This document shows positions 39,290 to 50,100 of a DNA stretch of 64,000 bases, piece after piece. The notes beneath the pieces were generated by a model that saw nothing but the letters and a program-made list of their open reading frames with translations, searched no databases and was not told where the DNA came from. Position 1 is the stretch's first letter. Every line of letters begins with the position of its first letter. The stretch comes from Nitzschia sp. DOCU1 (taxonomy: Eukaryota > Bacillariophyta > Bacillariophyceae > Bacillariales > Bacillariaceae): positions 3,053,352 to 3,117,351 of the forward strand of contig OX595988.1 in the NCBI GenBank assembly GCA_951394045.1, in the 5' to 3' direction. A program made the position numbers and the translations under genes.

Positions 39290-40531
39290 TGCCTGAAATC
39301 GTCGACACTTCTAACCGATAATACTATGAAAAATGATATTGCAGTGTTGTGCTTGGTTCGGAGGCCTCAGAGTTGATAACGTGTTACCGTCTTTGAGGCA
39401 ATGCCGCGTCGTGAGAAAAATGAACGTGGATTATGGCGCGTTGATGTGCACAGGTGCAAAACTCGCTATTACTCAAACCATGCATGATGGGGGACGAACG
39501 CCTGCAGAGAACCGCGAGCATTGAGAAGAACTGTACCCAATCCTGGATGTAAACGCGAGCACCTTTGCGCCGACTTCTAGTCTTCTTCTGCCAACATTAT
39601 TCTCTAAAGTGCGGAAGAAACATGACGTTAAATCGGGTTCGTTAAATTCCGACAAGGGGAGCTCTCCGTTTTCATAGTACCGAATTCGTTATGTTTAACA
39701 ATCATTTCCGAATTCTCATTTGTAACAGGCCACTCCCTCGTAGCATCCATCAACAACACCAGCAAACCCGCCACCTCTTGCAGTTTCCGACAGCGTTAGA
39801 TTTCTTTTCTGCTTGGTGGTGGTGGTATCATATTTGTCAGCCAGATTACCAGGTATGGTAACGAAGGATAAGGACGATGGAAGCGGAATACCGCTCGTTT
39901 AGTAGTATCGTCTTGAGAGTAAGACTACCGGTAGCAAGAACGAACTGTAATCTTTCATTCATTATCATTTACGAACTGTAATCTTTCAATCAAGCAACGT
40001 CACGACCAGCACCTCCACCATGATTCTTCATACTCTATTGTGGCCATATTCATGGTTTTGCTGTTACCGTAGTAAAGATGTGTTAACGCCAACCTAAACG
40101 GTCGATAACACTCACTCGGCGGTATTAACGTCGAAAAGGGGGCATCGGCTCCCCGTGGAGGGATTAATTGTGGTGCTCGCATGCACCCCAAAGAGACGGC
40201 GAATTCGCCTCCTCATACCATAAAAAGTGACACTGCAAAGTCTACCTCCCGTCGACGCCGTGATGCCAGAGCTGTCATTCTACCGCGACACACAAATAAC
40301 ATATTCCCCACTGCCTACATCATACATCACACTCAAGTACCGGTAGAAAGTTTCTGGTCCTCTTTGCTGTTCTAGGTGCCGAGCGTTTGATTCTACAACC
40401 GTTCGCGGCTCCTCTTTGCTACAGTAAAGTTTTGCAGCGAGTGATTTCACACAAAACGGGGCCTCGCACACTCAAAGTCAGCTCCTCGTCTGGATTGTCG
40501 GGTACTCGTCGTCTGATACAATCCTGGTATC
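39290..40531. promoter_or_regulatory. Long divergent intergenic region
   Basis: About 1.24 kb between two divergent genes, holding both promoters. It includes an 18-bp direct repeat (ACGAACTGTAATCTTTCA) at 39940-39957 and 39971-39988. No gene seen. Confidence 0.45.
39940..39988 (+). repeat. 18-bp direct repeat, two copies
   Basis: ACGAACTGTAATCTTTCA occurs at 39940 and at 39971, 31 bp apart. Possible paired protein-binding sites in the divergent promoter region. Confidence 0.75.
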
Positions 40532-43500
40532 ATGGGGGGATCGACATGGGAAGTCTGGGATTTGTCAAGATCCGATGAGTTTGATAGTTGTCCCTGTCGT
40601 CGTCGTCCTTTTCGTTTCCTGGAAGATACAAGAACAGCAAATGACGATGACGGCGGCAACGACGAAATTGTCCTATGGGAAGTGATCTACACATGCGTCG
40701 TGCTGCTTGGCATGTTTGCAGCTTTAATATCGGATAGGGTCGGTGCTGACTCGGTCATGCTGGTGGCACTTACTGCCTTTATGGCAGCCGGAATCATTTC
40801 TGTGAGTGAAGGCCTGGCTGGGTTTAGTAATGAAGGATTGTTGACGGTCTTGACGCTCTTTGTGGTCGCCGATGGAATCTCCAAAACCGGGGCCTTGGAC
40901 TGGTACATGGGGTATCTTCTGGGGAGACCCAAGACAGCAGCCAGTGCTCAGCTTCGACTCATGGTCCCGATTGGTGTAGTGAGTGCCTTTTTGAACAACA
41001 CTCCAGTGGTGGCCGTCATGATCCCGATTGTCCAAAAATGGGCCAAGAATATCAACATTTCGGCACAACAACTGTTGATTCCCTTGTCGTTTGCCAGTAT
41101 TCTTGGTGGTACTTGCACCTTGATCGGAACTTCGACAAATCTAGTGGTGGTGGGTTTGCTCAATGAACGCTACCCCGATGACCCTAACATTCAGATAGGC
41201 TTGTTCGACTTGGGACAGTTTGGTGTTCCCGTCGCTATTGCAGGCATTTGTTATATACTTTTGGCGTCACCCTTTCTTTTACCTGGAGGAAAGGGTCGAG
41301 AGTCAACTAGAGGAAACATTCCCATGGATAACCAGGAAGATGTTTTGTTAGGAGCCAGACTTGCGCCGTGGTCTCCCGCTGCCGGGCGATCCGTAAAACG
41401 TTCTGGTTTGCGTGATACAGGTGGTATTTTCTTGGTCAGTGTCCATCGTGCCGCCACTGGTAACGTGCACCGTGCCGTCGGTCAAGAATTTGTTTTGAAT
41501 GTGGGTGATATCCTGTACTTTACGGGGTTGGTGGAAGGATTTGGAGAATTTTGTGAGGAACATGGATTAGAAGTCATGACCAATGAACTCCAAGATCATC
41601 ACGATCATCATCCTGGGGCGGAAAGTAAGCCGCTTTCGGATAGTTTGGAGAATCGATTAGTAGTCCAAGATGGGAAGGATGCTCATGGCGAGCCGTCGGC
41701 ATCCTCATCCCAGCAGAATAATTCAGCTTGGCTTCGTGGCGAGAGCAAGAGCATGCTTTTGCCCGTTACAGAAGGCGAAGATGATGTCGTTCACGAAGAG
41801 ATACCGGTGGAGGTCGGAGTGACGAAAGAATCATTGATGAATGCTGATGAGGCTGAACGTTCACGTGCCGTTACAAGGATGATCGGTAAGTTGGAGTCAG
41901 CTGGTTTATTATCGACAATTTCCGCATGCTATCATGTCACTAACAGTGGAACGCAAATGAGCAGACATGATTCGGGGAGTAGACCGAGATGAGAATATGG
42001 ACAACGAAAACCGCGCCTTTCCTGCAACAGGTCATAGACGCGATGCAAATGCTACAGCGGCTCACAAAGTAGTAGTCATCTCCGAACATGATTTAGTCGT
42101 TGTTGGAGTAGACTCCCGCGACCGACCGGGTCTGCTGTTGGATATATCAAAGGGATTATCACGACTGAATCTGAATCTTCGCCATACTGAGGCTTCGGTC
42201 GTTGGCACAAGATCCATTTCGGTGTGGCGTTGCGAGTTGGTCGATAACGAATTACCTGATCTTGAGGAGATTTGGTCTGTCTTGAATGTAAGTTTGCACG
42301 GGCTCCAGGCGAGAGTCGTTTGTCAATGAGCTTTCTGAAACTTTTCTAAAACCTTTGGCATTCACCAGGCGTTGTTGGAGATCGACTCTGGAAGTCAAGC
42401 GGTGAAAGAACGGGGCTTGCGCGTCATGAGGGCTGTTGTGACCAAGACATCCAGCTTGATTGGCAAGACGGTCCCGGAGGTCGATTTTAGGAGAGAGTAT
42501 CGAGCGGCGATAGTCGCCGTTCAAAAAGGTGGCAGGAATGTCTCAGTCTCGGGGGTTGTCTTTGGGCCTGGTGACGTTCTGGTACTTCAAGTTAGCGAAG
42601 ATTCTCCACTGCTCAAGGTTCCACCTCCAGACTTTTACAAGCGACTCACAGACAACAAAGATGCAACAACTCTGTCGCGAGGAAGCTCCGTGGCATCGTT
42701 TGTCAATTTGTTAACGAAGAGCGTAAGCTCCCGTAGTACTGACAACTTTCAGGCGTTGAATCTAAAGAAAGCATCAACTGGCGACCTCGAGGACGTGGGG
42801 AACACAAACACCAACTGGGAGCCTGAAGCTAAAAGTACTGGTTCTGGCGACGACCAGTTTTTTATCGGTGCGGGTGATTCATCGGACGACGACGATGTCT
42901 TGTTGGACAATGCACCCATGATCGCAGATATGGTATCATCAATGAATGAAATAAGCAATGAGGAGGCAGCTTGGAAAGATCTTCAGGTGATTTTCTTGAA
43001 CGAAGACAAGGCAAATACGGAAGGCGGTGGCACAAGAGAGTTCCTGACTGCGATGCAAGTGGCACCAAAATCGAAGCTCGCAAAGCGAACTGTAGCAGAG
43101 ATCGGGCTAGACAAATTGCCGGGCGTGTTTCTAGTTTCGATTGACCGTCCAACTGGCAGCGGAACAACCGCCGACGAAAAGAAGCACAAGGTCACCGTCA
43201 TTACTAGCCCGGCGAAACGAACGCCTTCTGGATCAGCTCTCGACGATCGAAGCGAGGTCACGTCAATGCCAACCGTCGAGCAAATCTTCAAGACGATTTC
43301 GCCCGACACCCCACTACAAGATGGTGACGTCCTTTGGCTTGCTGGATCGGCATCCGCCTTGGGTGACTTGAGAAAAATTCCAGGCCTTATATCACATGAA
43401 AGCGAGGAAGTTGAGAAGATCAACGAAAAAATCCAAGATCGGCGTCTTGTTGAAGCCGTCATAGCCCGGCGTGGCCCTTTGGTGGGAAAAACAGTGAAAG

Positions 43501-44648
43501 AAGTTCGCTTTCGGACAAGGTTTGGCGCAGCTGTTATCGCAGTTCACCGTGACGGAAAACGAATTCACGACCATCCGGGTAAAATCAAGCTCCAAGCTGG
43601 TGATGTACTGCTTCTTGAGGCCGGACCAACGTTCATCAAGAGGAATGTCAACAACGACAGATCCTTTGCTCTACTTGCGGAAGTTGAAGATTCGGCCCCT
43701 CCTCGGTTGTCGTTACTTATCCCGGCGCTTTTGATTACTGTTGCAATGCTGGCAGTCTACACTGCGGGTGTTGCGTCTCTTCTTGTGTGCGCACTCGTAG
43801 CTTCAATGCTTATGGTCTGCTTGGGGATTCTCTCTGAACAGGAGGCCAGAGACGCTGTGAACTGGGAAGTGTACATTACTATCGCTGCTGCGTTTGGTAT
43901 TGGGACTGCGCTGGTCAACTCGGGAGTTGCGGCGGGTATTGCAAATTTCCTTGTCGATCTTGGCGAGAAAGTAGGGCTTGGAGGTACGCATTTAACCGAA
44001 AAGGGTGCCGGCACTTAGGTAACCGAACGGATGAGATGACTAACCGCCTGTGTTGTTGTTTGGTATCTGCAGATGCTGGATTGCTCGGTGCAGTCTACTT
44101 TGCAACCTTCTTGATCAGCAACGTTGTGACAAACAACGCCGCTGCTGCGTTGCTGTTTCCGATTGCGATGGATGCTGCCGAACAGACGGGCGTGGATCGA
44201 ACCATAATGAGTTACACGTTGATGCTTAGCGCGTCGGCTAGCTTTATGTCGCCATTTGGCTACACGTAAGTGCAAGGAAGACAATAGTCGTACTGTGGTC
44301 TTGTTCGTTTTCTCAAAGCCGAATCGTCCATTTTTCCAGAACGAATCTCTTGATTTATGGCCCAGGTGGTTACAAGGTAAGCCCCGTCGTTTGTAAATCA
44401 AGAACTCATCATTATTTCAATCGACTAACCAGTTACGATCAACCGTCATGCAGACAAAAGACTTTTTGATGATTGGTACTCCAATGCAACTGGTTTTGTG
44501 GGTCCTTTCTATCCTGTTTCTGTCTACAACCAATTCAACGAATTGGTGGATAAGCTGGATTGGAACACTTTTGGCGCTGTTCGTCGTTGTATCGATACGG
44601 ATACTCAACCCTGTAGCATGGTGCCAAAACCAGGTGAAGAACGAATAG
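40532..44648 (+). CDS. CitT/SLC13-type (SLT-like) anion transporter with RCK_C and ACT-like domains
   Basis: Six exons, 40532-41885, 41965-42287, 42369-43983, 44073-44265, 44340-44376 and 44454-44648, all joined in frame by GT..AG introns of 74-89 bp, give 1238 residues. The first transmembrane half includes FLNNTPVVAVMIPIVQ and LIGTSTNLVV; the second has SNVVTNNAAAALLFP and FGYTTNLLIYGPGGY, the two hairpin motifs of the DASS/CitT superfamily. Between them lie about four TrkA-C-like (RCK_C) units, each ending in a GDxL pattern (FVLNVGDILYF, GPGDVLVLQ, LQDGDVLWLAG, LQAGDVLLLE). Exon 2 holds an ACT-like segment, VVGVDSRDRPGLLLDISKGL. Chlamydomonas SLT/SAC1-type Na/sulfate transporters combine CitT and TrkA-C domains. 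Sulfate is the best guess of substrate; the ACT part would add small-molecule sensing (inference). Confidence 0.9.
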
Positions 44649-45342
44649 GCAATCAATCATTCTCAACGTTCTACTCTAGTCACTGCGACAAGCATGCTTG
44701 TATGCTAGTGTCAACACTCTCAAAGATCGACGACCCCTGACGCCGCGCAATAGGGAGCGCTTCGTCCTCTTGAGCAATTCTGGAGAAGAGAAATAGACGA
44801 GAATTGCTCCTGAGATCAATCTAGCTAGCTACCTGTATAACCAGCAAACCAGGAGCGCCTATTCGTGCAGCAGCAACAAACGTAGCGACCATTGCAGCAG
44901 CCGCATGATGAGAGATCAAGGTTCGACTACGAGACCTGCCACTTTGTAGCGGCGAACGTTGGAACTACCACTGTACATACCATACGTAATGACATACGTT
45001 GTGCGTTTCTGCGCCCCATGAAATTTTTTGAACTTTTATGTCGACCAGTGTCCCGGGAATTTCCTTGTATTCAGACACGAAGATTTGGATAAGGGGAAAA
45101 GTCCGTTCGAGATATGCCCTACAACGCCGATTTTCCTGCCGCCAACAAGCACTAACCGAAACCCAAACAAGAATGGGAAGGCCACGAAAAACATAAATCC
45201 CATCTCGCAATAGCGGTGGAATTCGACGATGATCAGACGCCTTTCTACGCAAGAACAAAATCGCATCACCTCTCGCTAAATTTAATTCTGGATCACGATG
45301 CCCTTTCATCACCATCATCGGCACTGTTGCTCACATATAACC
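44649..45342. other. Intergenic with hairpin
   Basis: About 690 bp between two plus-strand genes. It contains a 10-bp perfect inverted repeat (44772-44781 and 44800-44809, GAGCAATTCT / AGAATTGCTC) just after the transporter, perhaps a 3' end element, then the promoter of the phosphatase. Confidence 0.5.
44772..44809. repeat. 10-bp inverted repeat, 18-nt loop
   Basis: GAGCAATTCT and AGAATTGCTC pair perfectly around an 18-nt purine-rich loop, about 125 bp after the transporter stop. Confidence 0.7.
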
Positions 45343-47046
45343 ATGAAGCAGCGATGTTTTATTACGCTTACTTTGCTGACGTTATTGTCACTCTGTAATG
45401 TTAGTCTCGCTGTTACTGTGGCTCCTCGCCACTGCCACGGTGGTGTGAAGCATCTGCACTTGAGCGTGGGAAAGGACCCCAGCACGGAAATGACCATTAG
45501 TTTTGCTAGTAAATGGAGTGATCCAGGAGTCGAAGCCCCCGTCGCTGGAGTTCACATTGGCACTTCCCCCGATCATTTGGATCGATTTGTGGGAGAACGC
45601 GAATTTCCCGACACGTACCACAGTCACCTCCCGAGCCACCATGGCAACGAGCCGTATTATGCTCCCTATCAGCATCACATTTTGATTGATGGGTTGATGC
45701 CCTCCACGACATATTATTATATTGCGGTTGTGGGGGAGCGTTCTCTGGGAATCGAGGATCTCCGGGGCAAGCCACTGCGAGATCATCCGTCTCAGCATCC
45801 TTATGAAAGTATCGAAGCGGAGAATAATATCATTCACCAAGAGGAGCAATTTGATGAAAACGAAGATGGTTCTCGTCGTCAACGGCTTCGTCGGTTGGCT
45901 CCGCCGCCGTACGACGGACATGCAAGGCCTTGTCTGGAGGGATTTCAAGTCCGTTCGTTTACTACGGCACCACGCCCCGGATCGGAACAAGCTACCACAG
46001 CCACCTTTGCCATTATCGGGGACTTGGGACAGTTTGATCATTCCAAAGAGACGCTGGTGCACATGAAGAACCACCGAGAAGGCATTGATGCTGTTGTTCT
46101 TGTGGGTGACATTGCCTACACGGATTACGATCATCGCCGCTGGGATACCTTTTTTGATTTCTTGGATGACTTTAGTATTTTTGATGAAGTTCCTTTGCAA
46201 GTGGCTATCGGAAATCATGGTGCGTATCTTCATGTGCCCATGCTACTGTGTCTGCCTCTCATCTTTCCTAACCATTCGTTCTCTTCCTTAGATATTGACA
46301 AGCAAGAAAACGGAAACGAGCTCTTTCAAGCTTACGAAACTCGTTTCCGCATGCCTCAAGTCTACCCACCCGAACTGGGCGTTTACGATGGTCCCACTGG
46401 ACTTATGAACATGGACGCCCCTCCTTACCCTTTGCCTTATGAATGGGGGAATGCGTACTATGTATTTGAGTATGGGCCTGCCAAGCATATTGTTCTAAGC
46501 GCCTATTCGAGTATGGAACCAGGATCGAAGCAATATGTCTGGTTGATCTCGGAACTACAAAAAGTCAATAGAGATATCACGCCTTGGGTCTTGGTGACAA
46601 TACACGTACCCATGTACAATACGTTTGCGCTTCATCCCCACGATCTTCAGATCGTGGCGGCCAAGCAACACCTCGAACCACTCTTTGTGCAATACAATGT
46701 CAATGTGATTTTCAGTGGGCATATTCATGCTTACCAACGTACTGCCAATGTGGCAATCGACGAGTTGACCGCGACGGGGCCGCTCCACATTACGATTGGT
46801 GCCGGTGGCCGACAGTGCGACGCCCCCTTTAAATCCGAGGAACCTGAACCGTGGCTAGTCAAACGAGATGCAAGTTTTTACGGTTATGGTCGCTTCGAAA
46901 TCTTCAATTCGACACATGCCGAATGGCGATGGATACCCTTGTCTCCGTCGGAAAAGCATGACTACAACGAAGTTCAGGGAGAAGATATTCACCTGCCGCA
47001 ATTGGATCATGACAGGCACATGGTCGAGAATCAATATTTCTTGTAG
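45343..47046 (+). CDS. Purple acid phosphatase (secreted)
   Basis: Two exons, 45343-46219 and 46292-47046, with intron 46220-46291 (GTGCGT..TTCCTTAG), give 543 residues. I start at the ATG at 45343 because a clear signal peptide begins there (MKQRCFITLTLLTLLSLCNVS); an upstream ATG at 45298 would add a His-rich 15 residues. An N-terminal fibronectin-like domain ends in a strand YYYIAVVGER, and the metallophosphatase part has all metal-ligand blocks: GDLG, GDIAYTDYD, GNHD (made by the splice), the HVP block, and GHIHAYQRT. It hydrolyses phosphomonoesters, probably outside the cell for phosphate scavenging. The intron is 72 bp with no in-frame stop, so retention would insert 24 residues within the GNHD block. 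Confidence 0.93.
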   Translation: MKQRCFITLTLLTLLSLCNVSLAVTVAPRHCHGGVKHLHLSVGKDPSTEMTISFASKWSDPGVEAPVAGVHIGTSPDHLDRFVGEREFPDTYHSHLPSHHGNEPYYAPYQHHILIDGLMPSTTYYYIAVVGERSLGIEDLRGKPLRDHPSQHPYESIEAENNIIHQEEQFDENEDGSRRQRLRRLAPPPYDGHARPCLEGFQVRSFTTAPRPGSEQATTATFAIIGDLGQFDHSKETLVHMKNHREGIDAVVLVGDIAYTDYDHRRWDTFFDFLDDFSIFDEVPLQVAIGNHGAYLHVPMLLCLPLIFPNHSFSSLDIDKQENGNELFQAYETRFRMPQVYPPELGVYDGPTGLMNMDAPPYPLPYEWGNAYYVFEYGPAKHIVLSAYSSMEPGSKQYVWLISELQKVNRDITPWVLVTIHVPMYNTFALHPHDLQIVAAKQHLEPLFVQYNVNVIFSGHIHAYQRTANVAIDELTATGPLHITIGAGGRQCDAPFKSEEPEPWLVKRDASFYGYGRFEIFNSTHAEWRWIPLSPSEKHDYNEVQGEDIHLPQLDHDRHMVENQYFL

Positions 47047-47184
47047 GAAGTGTAATTTGGGATCGCCCGAAAATCATGTTAACTTTCGGCTTGTACAGAC
47101 ATTGACTCTACCTAGTTGCTCTGTATCATAGCTGTCGAATGATTCTATGCATGAGTCATGACGATTGCATACTTTGTGCTAGGA

Positions 47185-50100
47185 TTAAGAAGATTTCGAA
47201 AGGTACACTGGCACGCCGTAGCATACTGGAGCACACCCCACAATGAAACGAAGTTTGCAAGCGCCCCGGGAGTTTGCCACACAACTGGCCAGACTTTCAC
47301 TGGCTCCTCGTTTGGGTTGCAGAAATTGTTCCAACAAAGTAGTAGAGTATCGATCAATGTCGTGATCCGTCACGTCCCATAGATTACCAACGACACATGG
47401 CGCCCCAGCGCAAAGGTACGAGAGCGCAATACCCTCGGGTTCGTAGTGGAGTGGAACTTGTTCTAGCACTTGGGTACGCTTGCGATTGACCGAAACCAGA
47501 CGGCCACTACTACATCCCATAAGAATCACAGTCGCATGACAGGCGCGTACATCGTGGTCATCGCGCTTGCCCACTAGACTTTCGACTTGTTTGCGAGAGA
47601 AGCACGTTTGGGCCCCACCGTGCCCAAAGTACATCAAGAGTCCATCGTCGCGACCGAGTCCTTGCTCAAAGAAATCGACGGAAGGCATCCGCCCAATAGT
47701 CGAGTCCCAGTCCCAAGCATTATCAGTTGCGATTCCGTCCAAAACGGGCTGCAGGCGATTTCGGGTCGAAAGGAGATTGCTTTCGGGGTCAAGTACATAT
47801 GAAGCCCTGCTGGCGTCAACAAACGGCGCTTGACCGAAGCGACGGTTGTTTATATCACACAAAGAAGCCAGGACAAATGACAGCGAAGGGACACGACAAA
47901 CGGCGTGCCCTGCCAGAGAAGGCATACCCTCGAATGGAAAGCGGTGCAAGTTTTCGTCAAGAATCAAAAAGAGGCAACCGTCGGTTGGGGTTTCTTTGGT
48001 CTCTTGTCTACATTTGCTTTCAGATAGAATAGAATCGATCAAGTCCTGCTTTTTCATTTTCCGAAGTTTCGAGTCGGGGAAACCGAATTCGTCGCGTAGA
48101 CGCTCCTTTAACGTTGGAACCGTGAGCTTGCGCAATGAATCTTCGCTCTCCTCTGCTTTTGGTAGCGTCGTGTCAACAACAGCCTCGAACTTGGAGGCCA
48201 GGTTGCCAATGGGAAGTGCCGATGTCTGCGCACTTTGAGAAATGGATGCCGTTAAATCCGATCGTAAGTGCAAAGAAGAAAAATACGAATCTTCTGCCCT
48301 TTCAAGCAACGCCTGTAGGTCTTCGTCAAGCTTGTGCCGCTTTTCCCACCATTCACGTTTTGCTTCCTCCTTACTGAAGCGTTCAGAGACAGCATTGACG
48401 TCCATACCGTGAAGTTGATTCTGGCTCTCATGAATGATTTCGTCCAGTGGAACCATGATATCATCGTACACACTTTCGCTTGACTTTTGCTCGATACAAC
48501 GAGTCACCACGTTCATCCCATCGCCCTTGGGTCGCTTCTCGATACTGGTTATGAGAAGGTCACCCGATGGACAAAGAGTAGATGCAACAAACTTCCAGGT
48601 GGATGGCACCACCTCCGCAAGTCGTTTCAAGATTTCAGCGAACTGACCCCCGCACAGCGTGCTTGTCGTATCTTCTGAACATTTGAAGAAATCAAGAAGG
48701 TCTTTGACCCGTGAGTCTTCACCATCGACTTCGGCCAACGAACGTATCATAAGTTGCCGATAGGATTGGCCGATCGACATCAGAACCAAGTTCCCCGCGG
48801 ACAAAGTTTCGCCGCCGCTTGTGTGTTCTGGGCCCGTCACCAATGCCAGATTTCTCAAAACGATACGGGAAAGAATGTCACTCCCAGATGGATGAGCCGC
48901 CACTGCACTAATTAACAATGATCGTGCTTGCTCCAGTCTTAGTTTGTCTTCCTCCGACATGTCATTGCAATCAGAGTTCCATAAAATTCCAAGCGCTTCG
49001 GTGCTGCGGAGCAATTCGATCTCGAGATCAGCGGCGTAGTAGTATGCCCATGCCCGATCGTCGGCTTCGGCTGCAGAGTTTTCCATAACATCTTGACAAA
49101 GCTTGCGCACTTTGGATCGAGATTCTACATCGAGGATGGGGTGCCGATGAATTAGACAACGAACCTTCCGGATCGCTACCTTCGCCGCTATCCGTGACGA
49201 AGCCTCCCCGGTTGAATTTCGGGAAGTCTGCAAAAGGTCACCTTTGGCAAAAGTGTCTGTGTACCACTCCAGAGCTTCTTCGTAGAATGCTGGAAATACG
49301 CTCTGAAAAGGCGACTTGATTGATTCCCCGTAGACGAGATCACCGACTGAAGAAGTGCAGACAGAAGAAGAGTGAGATGATGCAATTGACTGGGAACCAA
49401 GCGCCTTCAATCTGGGACAAACCTGAAAATACGTCTAGTATGACTTGGAGCTTCCGGGCTTCATCGTCGTTTTCCGACCACGCCGAGCAGGGCCATTGGC
49501 TGGAGGCAGCTTGAAGCCCCTGAACGATCGAATCTAGCGAAGATGCAGAGCACCGAAGTTCCGCATTGAGCCTTCGAAATGGTTTCTCTTCCAAACCAGC
49601 ACCAGACTGCATCATTTCCTCAACATCTGGACCAAGATCATTGCTTGCACTATCCACACTGATACCCAAAAAGTCGAACAATGTCGCTAGGTATCCGATC
49701 GATTTACGGTGGTCCCCGATTCGGGAGTAAAGCTTTGATCTCATAGATAGTAGCTCTGCGTACCGTTGATTCGCTCTCGGTAGAAGAGTAGCCAAAGCAG
49801 CACTCTCCCAGAAACGCGCATCGCCATTTGGAGTTACAGACCGCTTGGTTGAAAAAATGACAGCCATGCACTGACGGCTCGACTCCTGGAGATGTTTCAA
49901 AGAGTCCACGAAAGCACCGGTACTGGCATCGTACTCCGCTAGCGTCAAGTAGACACTAGAGAGCAGCCAACTCGTCATGACTTTTTGTTTTACTTCCGTT
50001 GATTCCGACCCGTCCAACTCATGCTTTATCGTTCGTACTTGTCCCATTGCGGAATCGACATCAAATTCACGGCCCAGAACAATTTGAGCACGCGTCACAG

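Noticed and set aside
44928..44950. Possible tRNA T-loop (GGTTCGACTACGAGACC)
   Set aside because: No matching acceptor, D or anticodon stem can be folded around it.
44965..45324. 119-codon minus-strand frame upstream of the phosphatase
   Set aside because: Overlaps the phosphatase promoter and start on the other strand, with no conserved motif.
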